Source: Nevskiaceae bacterium (GTDB lineage: Bacteria > Pseudomonadota > Gammaproteobacteria > Steroidobacterales > Steroidobacteraceae). Taken from it: a stretch of 64,000 nucleotides of DNA. Both the position numbers and the translations under genes were made by a program. The stretch is from the NCBI GenBank assembly GCA_024234075.1, contig JACKOV010000002.1:248001-312000 (forward strand). Reading direction: 5' to 3'. This document shows positions 8,658 to 17,098 of this stretch, one piece after another. The stretch's first letter is position 1; each line of letters begins with the position of its first letter. The notes beneath the pieces are model-generated. The model had not been told where the DNA came from. It searched no databases and worked only from the letters and a program-made list of their open reading frames with translations.

Positions 8658-9614
8658 CTAGACGGCGCGTCCACGCTTGCCGCCACGCAGGAAATCCGCC
8701 GCATTGGCGGCGATTTCGTCGATGCAGCGCTGACGGGATTCCCGCGCCGCCCAGGCGACGTGCGGTGTGACGATCAGGTTGGGCAGGTCCGGCGCGAACA
8801 AGGGGCTGCCGTCGACCGGCGGTTCCTGCGGCAGCACGTCGATCGCGGCGCCGCCGATGCGGCGCGCCCGCAACGCGGCGGCGAGCGCCGCGAGATCGAT
8901 CAAGGCACCCCGGGCCGTGTTGACGATCAGGGCGTCGTGCTTCATCAGCGCCAGCTCCGGTGCGCCGATCATGCCGCGGGTCTGGGCCGTCAGCGGGCAG
9001 TGCAGGGTCAGCACATCCACTTGCGGCAGGAGTTCGTGCAGCGCCACGCGATCCGGCTGGGGTGGCGCACCGACGCGGTTCGCGACCCGCACCTGCATGC
9101 CGAGCGCTGCCTCGCAGGCTCGCGCCGTGGCCTGGCCCAGCACTCCCCAGCCGATCACGCCGAGCACCCGGCCGCGCAGTTCGCGGATCGGCCAGTCGAG
9201 CACGGTGAACTGCGCGCTGCGGGCCCAGGTGCCGTTCACTGCCGCGCGCGAGTACTCGATCGTGCGATGCGTCAGCGCGAGGATGCTGCCGAGAACGTGC
9301 TGCGCCACCGAGGGCGTGCAGTAGTCGCGGATGTTGCAGACCGCGACCCCGTGCTCGCGGGCCGCTTCGAGGTCGACGTTGTTGGTCCCGGTGGCGGCGA
9401 GGGCGATCAGCCGCAGCGTCGGCGTTGCGGCGATCAGCGCGCGATCGATCTGCAGCTTGTTGAGGATCACGATCTCGTGGCCGGCGATCCGGGCCGCGAC
9501 GTCTTCCTGCCGGGTCGCCGCCAGCAGTTGCAGCCCCGGAACCGCGCGCAGCAGCTGCGCCGGATCGAGGTCCCCGGCACTGACGGTCTCGTAGTCGAGA
9601 AAGACGGCTTTCAT
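8658..9614 (-). CDS. D-2-hydroxyacid dehydrogenase (NAD(P)-dependent)
   Basis: The 318-residue protein (from ATG 9614; a GTG five codons earlier is also possible) has the family's split catalytic domain around a Rossmann fold. The nucleotide loop is G155-W-G-V-L-G160, and the catalytic Arg235 (NTARG), Glu264 (LPQEP) and His285 (TPHVAW) are all present. The residues after the second beta strand are Asn-Arg (VANR) rather than the Asp usual for NAD binding, which hints at NADP(H) use. Relatives reduce hydroxypyruvate, glyoxylate or 2-oxo acids, and the exact substrate is not evident. It lies between the PHA and efflux operons on the same strand, probably with its own promoter. Confidence 0.88.
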   Translation of the reverse strand: MKAVFLDYETVSAGDLDPAQLLRAVPGLQLLAATRQEDVAARIAGHEIVILNKLQIDRALIAATPTLRLIALAATGTNNVDLEAAREHGVAVCNIRDYCTPSVAQHVLGSILALTHRTIEYSRAAVNGTWARSAQFTVLDWPIRELRGRVLGVIGWGVLGQATARACEAALGMQVRVANRVGAPPQPDRVALHELLPQVDVLTLHCPLTAQTRGMIGAPELALMKHDALIVNTARGALIDLAALAAALRARRIGGAAIDVLPQEPPVDGSPLFAPDLPNLIVTPHVAWAARESRQRCIDEIAANAADFLRGGKRGRAV

Positions 9615-9694
9615 GGTGGCGGCACTCACTGCGGGCGTCGGCCCGCAAGACTACCAGTGCCGGTCGCGGTCCGGGGCGAGCCCTGGCAGAGGGG

Positions 9695-10219
9695 TCAGCT
9701 GGCCGCGAAGATCAGGCGGAAGATCGACTCGGCGACGCAGCCGGGTTTCGATTCGCCTTCGATTTCCACGGTGTAACGCTCGCTGACCTGCAGGACGTTC
9801 GGCGCCACGACGGTGGCGCCGAGCAGCACGAAGCGGCCGCGGATCCGGGCGCCCACGCGCACGGCATTGGGGAAGCGCAGCTTGTCGAGCCCGTAGTTGA
9901 CGATGCCGACGACCCCGGGGGCATAGGGCCGCTCGGCGCTGACCAGGCCGCGCAGCAGGATGTGCAGCGACAAGGTGAGGTAGCCGTGGGCGATCGGTCC
10001 GCCGTATGGCGATTCGCGGCTCGCCCGCGCGGGATCGACGTGGATCCACTGATGATCCCCGGTAGCCTCGGCAAAGGCGTCGACCCGCTGTTGGGTGACC
10101 AGCAGCCAGTCGCTGACGTGAACTTCCTGACCGACCTGCGCCAGCAGGGCTGCGCAGGCGGTCGCGGTGGTGGCTGTCGTGGAGGCAGCTTGCGCCGCTA
10201 TTCGCGTTCCTTCAGCCAT
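9695..10219 (-). CDS. MaoC-like (R)-specific hydratase domain protein in the PHA operon
   Basis: This 174-residue hot-dog-fold protein carries the hydratase-2 signature: Asp55 and His60 in FAEATGDHQWIHVD, followed by SPYGGPIAHGYLTLSL. Enzymes of this type hydrate trans-2-enoyl-CoA to (R)-3-hydroxyacyl-CoA. Next to phaC the natural reading is a PhaJ-like role, feeding beta-oxidation intermediates into polyester synthesis; a general MaoC dehydratase is the alternative. The first 30 residues are a low-complexity Ala/Thr stretch, and the start overlaps the end of phaC by 22 bases, so the true start may lie a little further in. Confidence 0.82.
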   Translation of the reverse strand: MAEGTRIAAQAASTTATTATACAALLAQVGQEVHVSDWLLVTQQRVDAFAEATGDHQWIHVDPARASRESPYGGPIAHGYLTLSLHILLRGLVSAERPYAPGVVGIVNYGLDKLRFPNAVRVGARIRGRFVLLGATVVAPNVLQVSERYTVEIEGESKPGCVAESIFRLIFAAS

Positions 10220-11271
10220 CGGGCGATTGTCTCCGGCAACTGCTTCTGAGACTTGCCGCTAACGTACATCCCGATGTGACCGACGTCCATCTCGAACGCG
10301 GTGTAGTCCTTGGTGCCGACGCAGCGCTCGAGGGGAATCGAGGCCGACGGGGGCACCAGGTGGTCCTGGCGGCCGAAGACATTCAGCACCGGACGGGTAA
10401 TCTTCTTCAGGTCCACCCGTTCGCCGCCGAGTTCGGCCGTGCCTTTCATCAGACTGTTGTCGATGTAGAACATCTGGGTGAACTGGCGGAAGGCTTCGCC
10501 GGCCTGGTCGGGGCTGTCGAAGATCCACTTTTCCATGCGCATGAAGTTCTCGACCTGGCGCGGATCCTTGAGGATGTCGACCAGGCTCACGTACTTCTGC
10601 TGCATCAACCGGAAGGGCATCAGCGAGACGTAGGCGAAGTTCAGCATCTCGCCCGAGACGTTACCGCCGGCGTTGACCATGGCGTTGACGTCCACGTCCT
10701 GGATCCACTTCGACAACAGGTTTTCCGGGGTCTGAAAGTCGACCGGAGTCACCATCGTGACCAGGTTCTTGATCCGCTCCGGATGCAGCGCGGTGTAGCA
10801 GAGGCTGAAGGTGCCGCCCTGGCAGACGCCGAGCAGGTTGGCCGCGTCGATGCCGTGCTGGTCGAGGACGTACTGCAGGCAGTTGTGCAGATAGCCGTTG
10901 ATGTAGTCGTCGAGATCGAGGAAGCGGTCGGCACCGTCGGGATAGCCCCAGTCGATCAGGTAGATGTCCAGGCCTTGCTCGAGCAGCCGGCGGATCAGCG
11001 AGCGATCCTGCTGCAGGTCCATCATGTAGGGCCGGTTGACCAGTGCGTAGGAGATCAGCAGCGGCGTGACGCCGGCCGGCTTGGCGATCGGCTTGTAGCG
11101 GTACAGCGTGACCTTGTCTTCGCGGTACACGGCTTCCTTGTCGGAGCAGCCCACCTCGACACCGGCAGCGGCCTGCAGCGCCGGAATGCCCTGGGCAAAC
11201 TTCTGGCTGAAGTCGATCAGCTCCTGCATCGCGACCTGGGGATCGACCGCAGTCTTGGTCCTGTCGTTCAT
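10198..11271 (-). CDS. phaC: Class III poly(R)-hydroxyalkanoate synthase catalytic subunit PhaC
   Basis: This 357-residue alpha/beta-hydrolase-fold enzyme polymerises (R)-3-hydroxyacyl-CoA into polyester at the granule surface. The lipase-like box is G-V-C150-Q-G, with Asp303 (GRQDHLVP) and His332 (DVGHIGMY) completing the triad. These sit within one residue of the published Allochromatium vinosum positions (C149, D302, H331). The length, about 355 residues rather than about 590, and the adjacent phaE mark it as class III. Its ATG follows the phaE stop with no gap (TAAATG), implying coupled translation and balanced subunits. Confidence 0.95.
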   Translation of the reverse strand: MNDRTKTAVDPQVAMQELIDFSQKFAQGIPALQAAAGVEVGCSDKEAVYREDKVTLYRYKPIAKPAGVTPLLISYALVNRPYMMDLQQDRSLIRRLLEQGLDIYLIDWGYPDGADRFLDLDDYINGYLHNCLQYVLDQHGIDAANLLGVCQGGTFSLCYTALHPERIKNLVTMVTPVDFQTPENLLSKWIQDVDVNAMVNAGGNVSGEMLNFAYVSLMPFRLMQQKYVSLVDILKDPRQVENFMRMEKWIFDSPDQAGEAFRQFTQMFYIDNSLMKGTAELGGERVDLKKITRPVLNVFGRQDHLVPPSASIPLERCVGTKDYTAFEMDVGHIGMYVSGKSQKQLPETIARWLKERE

Positions 11272-12285
11272 TTACTTGCCCTTCTTGCTGGTGTTCGCCT
11301 TGCGGGAGGTCGACGCCCCGGCGCTGGCGCGTTGTGTGGCGTCGAGCTTGGCGTTGACGCGGCGCAGCTCCGCCTTGAGGTCACGCAGGCGGCGGTGGAC
11401 GGTGTTCAGCTCTTCGCGGGTCGGCAGGTCGTAGATCTTGGCGACCGATTCGATGGCCACCCGCTGCTCGATGCGCAGCTTCGCCATGGTGTTGGCAAGC
11501 TCGGCCTGGGCCTTGGCGTAGGTCGGGTTGAACGCGGTCCTGGCGTAGGCTTCCTCGGCCGATTCGACCCACAGGTCGTAGAGCGTCCGGCTGGAGTCGA
11601 TGGTTTCGCCGGCCGCGAGCTTGCGGCCGACGCGCTCGCCGAGCGCCTTGAGCGCGTCGCCGATGATTCCGCTCCAGATCTGCGCGAGCTGCGCCTGGGT
11701 CTGCAGCAGCTGCTGCGACAGCGACTGGATCCGTTGCAGCGACTCCTGCCGCTCGCGCGTCAGGCCGAGCGCCGGCAGTTCGGCCGCGTTGCCGCCCGAG
11801 GCTTTGGCGAGGCTCTGCAGCCAGTCGGTGCTGCCGGGGTGGGCGCCCCAGAGCTTCGACCACGACTGCAGCAGATCGTCGGCGCCGATCCCCGGCGTTG
11901 CGGACATGCCGAAAGGCGCCGTGGACTGCTGCCAGAACCGGGTGAAGGGCTGCTGCAGCGCCTGCATGCCGTCGACGAAGGCCTGGGCCCGGGCGCTCGG
12001 CTCGGCATGGGCCATGGCCTGGCTCAGCTGCTCCCACAGGGCGCGGCTCGAGGCGAGGTAAGGATCGTAGAAGCCGAAATAGCGCTTCGCCAGGTCGCCC
12101 GACGCGCCGGGGAAATAGGGCGCGAACATCGCGAACCAGTCGCGTCCGGTGGTGGCGCCGGCGTTGCCGCCGGTCGCCGCGTGCGCGGCGCTGTTGGCCA
12201 TTTCGCTCCAGCGGCGGACGAAATCCTCCTGGCTCTTGAAGTAGACGTCGGTCCAGGTCGGCGTCTCTTTCGAGGTGTCACTCAT
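11272..12285 (-). CDS. phaE: Class III PHA synthase subunit PhaE
   Basis: This 337-residue partner subunit starts at ATG 12285, preceded by AGGAG at a ten-base spacing; in-frame codons further up would run through the promoter region. It has the PhaE N-terminal pattern (WTDVYFKSQEDFVRRW), a central Gly/Pro-rich part with YFPGASGDLAKRYFGFYDPY, and a C-terminal heptad-rich coiled coil (LNTVHRRLRDLKAELRRVNA). The Lys/Ser-rich tail ends the protein. PhaE has no catalytic residues; it binds PhaC and is needed for full synthase activity. First gene of the phaE-phaC-maoC operon, transcribed away from the phasin gene. Confidence 0.92.
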   Translation of the reverse strand: MSDTSKETPTWTDVYFKSQEDFVRRWSEMANSAAHAATGGNAGATTGRDWFAMFAPYFPGASGDLAKRYFGFYDPYLASSRALWEQLSQAMAHAEPSARAQAFVDGMQALQQPFTRFWQQSTAPFGMSATPGIGADDLLQSWSKLWGAHPGSTDWLQSLAKASGGNAAELPALGLTRERQESLQRIQSLSQQLLQTQAQLAQIWSGIIGDALKALGERVGRKLAAGETIDSSRTLYDLWVESAEEAYARTAFNPTYAKAQAELANTMAKLRIEQRVAIESVAKIYDLPTREELNTVHRRLRDLKAELRRVNAKLDATQRASAGASTSRKANTSKKGK

Positions 12286-12308
12286 CTGTCGACCGCTCCT
12301 CTGAAGTG

Positions 12309-12351
12309 TTGCGATACCCGCCATGTTGCGACGCAAGATAGAAATTCGCAA
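12309..12351. promoter_or_regulatory. Nested TTGCG/CGCAA inverted repeats upstream of phaE (candidate PhaR operator)
   Basis: Four five-base boxes form two nested inverted repeats with nearly the same centre. The inner pair is TTGCG (12326-12330) with CGCAA (12332-12336); the outer pair is TTGCG (12309-12313) with CGCAA (12347-12351). PhaR proteins are reported to bind TTGC/TGC-rich inverted repeats at PHA genes, and a phaR gene lies 0.7 kb away. The position just upstream of phaE fits a repressor site. The symmetry is seen directly; the assignment to PhaR is inferred. Confidence 0.5.
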
Positions 12352-12395
12352 TGGAACCGTGTGGCACAGCCCGATATTTTTGTATTGAAGATGTC

Positions 12396-12407
12396 AATCA
12401 ATTGATT
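12396..12407. promoter_or_regulatory. AT-rich perfect palindrome between phaE and phasin genes
   Basis: AATCAATTGATT is a perfect 12-base palindrome in the AT-rich centre of the divergent phaE/phasin intergenic region. It overlaps TGTCAA (12392-12397), which is a perfect TTGACA -35 box when read toward phaE. It could be a regulator site controlling phaE; no specific protein is suggested. Confidence 0.3.
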
Positions 12408-12462
12408 TTAAATGATATTTTATCTCGTATGGCAACAAGTCGGGAGATCTTCAAAATTCATG

Positions 12463-12491
12463 TTGCAGTGCATACAAAAGGCCGCTATAGT
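12463..12491 (+). promoter_or_regulatory. Sigma-70 promoter of the phasin gene with overlapping candidate PhaR site
   Basis: TTGCAG (12463-12468) and TATAGT (12486-12491) are separated by 17 bases, a good housekeeping promoter 32 bases before the phasin ATG. The -35 box lies inside TGC-AGT-GCA (12464-12472), a TGC/GCA inverted repeat of the kind bound by PhaR, so a repressor there would block polymerase. Promoter match is direct; PhaR control is inferred. Confidence 0.6.
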
Positions 12492-12522
12492 GGCGCCATT
12501 ACCTGAGCGGAGAATTGCACCG

Positions 12523-12882
12523 ATGACCACCAAGGCCAAGGACTTCACTTCCTACTTCGATTTCCAGAAGCGCGCGCTGGCGCCGCTGTTCGAGCTGAAC
12601 GAGTTCGCGGTTCGCACCTTCGAGCGTGCGGCGCGCCACGGCTACGAGACCGCGGGCGAAGCACTCGACTACAGCATTGCGCAGACCCGCGCCGCCCTGA
12701 CGGCCAAGGATCCGCAGCAGCTGGCCGCCCGCCAGGCGCAGCTGGCCACCGAGTTTGTCGGCCGCCAGACCGAGCGCACCAACGAGTGGCTGAAGATCGC
12801 CGCCCAGGCCCAGGCCGAGATGGGCAAGTGGGCCCAGGCTGCCAACGACGAGCTGGTCGCCACGGTCCGCAAGAGCGCCTGA
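12523..12882 (+). CDS. Phasin family PHA granule-associated protein
   Basis: This 119-residue, almost wholly helical and Ala/Gln-rich protein starts at ATG 12523, after GGAGA; an upstream extension of the frame runs through the promoter and is not used. It has the phasin_2 pattern: FQKRALAPLFELNEFAVRTF near the start and EFVGRQTERTNEWLK in the middle, with an amphipathic helix suited to coating granules. Phasins cover PHA granules, set their size and number, and keep other proteins off the surface. It is divergent from phaE-phaC and followed by phaR, the usual autoregulatory trio. Confidence 0.9.
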   Translation: MTTKAKDFTSYFDFQKRALAPLFELNEFAVRTFERAARHGYETAGEALDYSIAQTRAALTAKDPQQLAARQAQLATEFVGRQTERTNEWLKIAAQAQAEMGKWAQAANDELVATVRKSA

Positions 12883-13008
12883 TCCGATCAAACGGCCCGG
12901 CAGCTTCGCTGCCGGCCGTACGTCCCCTCGCGAAGGGCGGCTTGCGCCCACCGCCCCCCCCCCAATCGGGTGCGGCCGTCCTTCGCTATTCATGCGCGTT
13001 TCTCAGGC

Positions 13009-13014
13009 TAGAAT
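13009..13014 (+). promoter_or_regulatory. -10 element of phaR, suggesting a leaderless transcript
   Basis: TAGAAT (five of six matches to TATAAT) ends six bases before the phaR ATG, so transcription would begin at or next to the start codon. No Shine-Dalgarno sequence lies in the six intervening bases (CCCTCC). A -35 match is poor. Leaderless translation is an inference from this spacing. Confidence 0.4.
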
Positions 13015-13020
13015 CCCTCC

Positions 13021-13590
13021 ATGGCCAACGAACGCGTCATCAAGAAATATGCCAACCGGCGTCTCTACGACGCTGCGGACAGCCGCCACGTCACGCTCGA
13101 GGATCTGCGCAAGCTGATCGTGCAGGGCGAGAAGATCCGGGTGGTCGACGACAAATCTGGCGAAGACCTGACACGCTCGATCCTGCTGCAGATCATTGCT
13201 GATCAGGAGCAGTTCGGGCAGCCGATCCTGTCCACCTCGACGCTCGAATCCATCGTTCGCTTCTACGGCGATGCGATGCAGGGTTTCATGGGCCGCTACC
13301 TGGAGCAGTCCGTGGCATCGTTCGTCTCCCAGCAGCAGGCGCTGCAGGCGCAGATCTCCAAGATGGTGAGCGGTACACCGCTGGCTTCGATGGCCGAGCT
13401 GGCACAAACCAATTTCGCGATGTGGCAGCAGATGCAGGAAAACATCGCCTCGGCGCTCAAGCCCCGCGGGGCACCGTCCCCGCCGTCAGGGCCGGCGTCT
13501 TCGTCCGCCTCGTCGAACGAGTCCCCTGCCGAACCGGCGCCTGACGCCGTGAAACGCCCCCGCAGCGGAAAGCAATCCACCGGTGCCTGA
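13021..13590 (+). CDS. phaR: Polyhydroxyalkanoate synthesis regulator PhaR
   Basis: The 189-residue protein opens with the highly conserved PhaR DNA-binding/accumulation-regulator domain (VIKKYANRRLYDAADSRHVT). The second conserved block follows (LLQIIADQEQFGQPILST), and then comes a Gln-rich helix and a disordered Pro/Ser/Ala tail ending in basic residues. PhaR binds both DNA and nascent PHA granules. Without polymer it represses phasin and often its own gene; polymer titrates it off. Its position behind the phasin gene and near TTGC repeats supports this circuit. There is no phaR Shine-Dalgarno site, as noted for the -10 element. Confidence 0.94.
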   Translation: MANERVIKKYANRRLYDAADSRHVTLEDLRKLIVQGEKIRVVDDKSGEDLTRSILLQIIADQEQFGQPILSTSTLESIVRFYGDAMQGFMGRYLEQSVASFVSQQQALQAQISKMVSGTPLASMAELAQTNFAMWQQMQENIASALKPRGAPSPPSGPASSSASSNESPAEPAPDAVKRPRSGKQSTGA

Positions 13591-14038
13591 TCTCTGCAGG
13601 GCTGGGTCGGAGAGTCCTTAGCCGTCCCGACGGAAGTCCAGGCGCCGCTGGGGCTGTGCGGCGGGCCCCGCCCCACCATTTGCTGTCTGCGCCACCCGTC
13701 AGGGCTTGGCGGCATTCCCCATGTTGGGAATTCGCCACGATGGCAGTGAATCGGGGCGGGTGTTGGTCTCGGCTCCCGCGGGGGCCGTAGCGGCCTGCGC
13801 AACAGGCGGTCTTTCGGCCTTCCCAGCCGGGCTTCAGTAGCTCGCAAAAATGGGAGCTACGGCTGAAAACATGAGAAAAGCGCTCTTTCTATACGTATTC
13901 ACCGTTTACATCCTCCCCAGTTGGTTTACGCTAACGGGCGACTTCGGCTGATTTTGCGTCGCATCTGCATATCGGCAGGTTTCGCACAGCCGTGGCGGGA
14001 AAACAAATAGCGACGTTTTCAGGCTAGAGGGGGTCTCA
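13591..14038. other. Intergenic region between phaR and the TonB-dependent receptor
   Basis: No gene is seen in these 448 bases. They hold a GC-rich inverted repeat after phaR (GGCGGG/CCCGCC, 13660-13672, without a T run), a longer hairpin at 13833-13867, and a possible receptor promoter (TTTACA 13905-13910, 16-base spacer, TACGCT 13927-13932). GAGGGGG precedes the receptor ATG. Confidence 0.5.
13833..13867. repeat. Hairpin upstream of the TonB-dependent receptor gene
   Basis: GTAGCTC (13837-13843) and GAGCTAC (13854-13860) pair perfectly across a ten-base loop. The outer TTCAG (13833-13837) and CTGAA (13863-13867) extend the stem past a short bulge. It may terminate phaR transcription, be a REP-like element, or be an operator. 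No T run follows on either strand. Confidence 0.45.
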
Positions 14039-16528
14039 ATGAACTTCACTGCTGACAAGTTCCGCATCTTGATAGTAGGGGCATCGGCCATGATGTCCGC
14101 GGTAGGCGGACAGGCCGCCTTGGCGCAGGACAAGGGCGCAGACGCGTTGTCCCTCGAGGAGATCGTCGTCACGGCGCGCCGCACGGAGGAAAAACTGCTC
14201 GACGTGCCGCTCGCGGTCACGGCGTTCAGCGCCGAGGACATCGAGGCGCGCGGTATCCGCAACCTCGACGACATCGCCGCGGCAACGCCTGGCGTCACCT
14301 TCTCCAACCTGCTCGGCGAATTCCTGCCGACGCCGATCATCCGCGGCGTCGCGCCGGTCAACGTGTTCGGCGAGAACAACGCCGCGATCTTCATCGACGG
14401 CGTCTACGTCTCGGGTCGTGAGGGCTTGAACTTCAGCCTGCTCGATCTCGAGTCCATCGACGTCGTCAAGGGACCGCAGTCGGCGCTCTTTGGCCGCAAC
14501 GCCTTCTCGGGTGCGATCAACTACGTGACCGCCAAGCCGAGCCAGGAGCTGGTCCGCAAGGCCGAGGTGCAGGTCGGCAACCGCGGCAAGAAGATGCTGC
14601 AGGGCTCGATCAGTGGTTCGCTGAGCGATACGGTCGCCGCCCGCGTCGCCGTCGCCTACGACACTTGGGATGGTTCGTACGACAACCAGGTCGCGGGCGG
14701 ACCGGACATCGGCGGCTATGAGTACAAGACCGCGCAGGCCAGCCTGCGGTTCACGCCAAGCGACTCGTTTGAGGGCTTGGTGTCGATTTACTACTCGGAC
14801 GACGAGATCGATCCGTCGGCGATGAGCCAGGTACTGGCGAACTGCGAAGACCGTCTTCTCGCCAACGTTACTCCGATGCAAACCAGCTCAAAGTGGCTGA
14901 ACTACTGCGGTGAGCTGCCGAGCGTCAACAAGGATTCGTTGTCGGTTCCGATCGGCACCGACGGCGAGGACCGCGAGCTGGTCCGCAGCCAGTTGCACCT
15001 GAAGTGGAACTTCGGCGCGGGTTCGCTGACCTCGCTGACCGGCTACTCCAAGGTGGAGCAGTTCTACCTGGTAGACGGCACGCGCGGTGAGGGAACGACG
15101 ACCTTTGCCTATGCTACAGCGGCTCCGTCGGCATTCACGCCGCGCCCGATCCGCACCTTCGAATCGGTGCAGATCCAGAAGGGTATGGGCGACATTACAG
15201 AGGAGATCAGCCAGGAGCTTCGCTTCTCCAGCCCCGAGGATCGCTCGGTACGTTGGGCGGCCGGTGCCTACTTCTACAAGACCGACAAGGAAAGCTCGAA
15301 CCGGGGCGTCATCTCGAGCCCGCTGCCAGCCGATTTCGGCGCGCTGTGTCCTTGCATCATCATCAACCCGATGGCCAATCTGGGCTTCCCGACGCCGGGT
15401 GCCTCGCTGGCCTCCGTTGCGGCATTCATGCCGTGGTTCCTGGATCCGGTGGACGGCGCGGCTTACCCTCGTGCGGTCGCGTCCGACATTCAGGCCTACT
15501 CGGCTTTCGGCTCGATCGACATCGATCTGACCGAGCGCCTGACCGCGCGTCTTGAAGCGCGCTGGACCGATGAGACCAAGGAAGTCCAGGGGTTCGATAG
15601 CACCGGGGTTCGGCAGATGAACTTCAAGGACAGCTGGTCGATCCCGAACTGGCGCGCCAATCTGCGCTTCAAGCCAAATCCGGACTGGACCGTGTACGGC
15701 TCGGTTGCCGGCGCGGAAAAGAGCGGTGACTTCGCCACGGCCGGGGTGAACTTTGTCGGTGACCCCCCCAACACGCCGCAGGTGCAGGTCGGTCGACCGT
15801 ACGATCCGGAGAAGAACCTGTCGTATGAGCTCGGCGCCAAGGGGCGTCTGGCTGGCGGCCGCGTCCAGCTTGAGGCCGACGTGTACTACATCGACTGGTC
15901 CGATATCGTGATTCCGCAGATCTTCGAGGAAATCAACGGTCGGCAGCTCACCACGCCCACCAGCTTCGAAACCAATGGGGGCGATGCGACCCTCAAGGGC
16001 TTCGAGTTCTCGGTGCTGGCGCGGTTGACCAAGGGATTGACGGTCAATGCAGCCCTGTCGCTGGCTGATGGGACGTATGACAACGGCCTGGTCCAGACCT
16101 ACGCCCTGTTCCCGTCGTTCCCGAACGGTGACATCTCCGGCAAGAAGTTGCTGCGTGCCTCGGACAAGCAGGCCTCGGTCGGCTTCACCTACGAGGCGCC
16201 GCTCGGTGAGCGTTTCGTTGGCTATGTACGCAGCGACTATGCGTATCGCGGCGAGCAGTACGCTGATTCGGTCAATCAGACGAGTCTCCCCGCACAGGGC
16301 CTGCTCAATGCCAGCATCGGTCTGCGTGGCGACAACTGGACGGTCGAGCTCTGGGGCCGCAACCTGACTCACGAAGATGCGCCGAGCGGTGCGTTCCGCG
16401 ATGTCGTGTTCAGCAACTATGCCCCGAATCTGGCATTTGGCGGCGCAGCCTCGCTGTTCCCGTTCCGCTGGACCGTGACGCATCCGCGTCTGACGACCTA
16501 CGGTCTGACGGCGCGCGTGAAGTTCTGA
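14039..16528 (+). CDS. TonB-dependent outer-membrane receptor
   Basis: The 829-residue protein has a signal peptide ending ALAQ near residue 30, then a TonB-box-like LEEIVVTARR. The plug domain follows (VVKGPQSALFGRNAFSGAIN) and then a 22-strand barrel rich in alternating aromatic residues, ending with Phe as outer-membrane proteins do (TARVKF). The sequence type (iron complex/OMR-like, EIVVTARR motif) is common in Nevskiales and sphingomonads and covers varied ligands, so the substrate cannot be named. It is followed directly by a decayed M28 peptidase gene, which suggests it once served uptake of peptides or a related substrate. Confidence 0.92.
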   Translation: MNFTADKFRILIVGASAMMSAVGGQAALAQDKGADALSLEEIVVTARRTEEKLLDVPLAVTAFSAEDIEARGIRNLDDIAAATPGVTFSNLLGEFLPTPIIRGVAPVNVFGENNAAIFIDGVYVSGREGLNFSLLDLESIDVVKGPQSALFGRNAFSGAINYVTAKPSQELVRKAEVQVGNRGKKMLQGSISGSLSDTVAARVAVAYDTWDGSYDNQVAGGPDIGGYEYKTAQASLRFTPSDSFEGLVSIYYSDDEIDPSAMSQVLANCEDRLLANVTPMQTSSKWLNYCGELPSVNKDSLSVPIGTDGEDRELVRSQLHLKWNFGAGSLTSLTGYSKVEQFYLVDGTRGEGTTTFAYATAAPSAFTPRPIRTFESVQIQKGMGDITEEISQELRFSSPEDRSVRWAAGAYFYKTDKESSNRGVISSPLPADFGALCPCIIINPMANLGFPTPGASLASVAAFMPWFLDPVDGAAYPRAVASDIQAYSAFGSIDIDLTERLTARLEARWTDETKEVQGFDSTGVRQMNFKDSWSIPNWRANLRFKPNPDWTVYGSVAGAEKSGDFATAGVNFVGDPPNTPQVQVGRPYDPEKNLSYELGAKGRLAGGRVQLEADVYYIDWSDIVIPQIFEEINGRQLTTPTSFETNGGDATLKGFEFSVLARLTKGLTVNAALSLADGTYDNGLVQTYALFPSFPNGDISGKKLLRASDKQASVGFTYEAPLGERFVGYVRSDYAYRGEQYADSVNQTSLPAQGLLNASIGLRGDNWTVELWGRNLTHEDAPSGAFRDVVFSNYAPNLAFGGAASLFPFRWTVTHPRLTTYGLTARVKF

Positions 16529-16619
16529 TGACTGCGGTGGTCGCCAGTCGGCGCTGCGCCGGCTGGTGGACCACCGTCGACCTGGTGGGTGCGGCCCTGC
16601 CGCACCCACCGGTATCGCG

Positions 16620-17034
16620 ACGCGGAGCATCGCCGGGGCTTCGCCGTCCTCCGACCAGCAGCGCTTCATCGACCACGGCATCCCGGGCGTGCAGTTGTTT
16701 GCGGGGGCTCACCTCGACTACCACCGCCCGAGCGATACGGCCGACAAGATCGATGTCGCGGGCCTGGTCAAGTTCGCGACCGTGGCGCGCGCAGCGATCG
16801 ATAGTCTGGTGCAGCGGCCTGCGCCACTGACCGCAACCACATTCACCGGCTGCAAAGGCCGGATTCGTCGCCGGTGACCTGCTGCTCGAGCTCGATGGCC
16901 AGGCGATCGCCTCGCCGCGCAATCACCGTTCGCTGCGACTGCTGCGCAAACCGGGCTTCCCGTACGAGCGGGAGCTGTCGATGCGCAGCGAAGCGGAGCC
17001 GATGGCGCTGTTGCGTCGCGATGCCGACCTGTGA
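16620..17034 (+). pseudogene. C-terminal remnant of an M28 metallopeptidase with PDZ domain, frameshifted
   Basis: In frame 3, from about 16638, the sequence reads SSDQQRFIDHGIPGVQLFAG and then DYHRPSDTADKIDV. These are the last metal-binding segments of M28 aminopeptidases (Asp in SSDQQ and His in DYH). Near 16845-16860 the frame shifts; frame 1 continues SPAAKAGFVAGDLLLELDG, a PDZ domain, to the TGA at 17032-17034. The N-terminal two thirds, including the start and other zinc ligands, are missing. It is therefore a truncated and frameshifted relic immediately after the TonB receptor. Confidence 0.75.
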
Positions 17035-17098
17035 ATCGGCACTGCGGGCGTGGTTGTGCGAAAATCCTGATCTCGATCCCGCTGCCGCGGAGAGCGCG

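Noticed and set aside
12392..12397. Perfect TTGACA (minus strand) as -35 of a phaE promoter
   Set aside because: The only nearby -10 candidate (TATCGG) is poor and the spacer would be 15 bases, so a promoter is not claimed, although the box may still be used.
10276..12405. A 709-codon + strand frame opposite phaC and phaE
   Set aside because: Antisense to two well-supported genes and without recognisable motifs.
13660..13672. GC-rich palindrome after phaR considered as a rho-independent terminator
   Set aside because: No T run follows on either strand and the loop would be too small.
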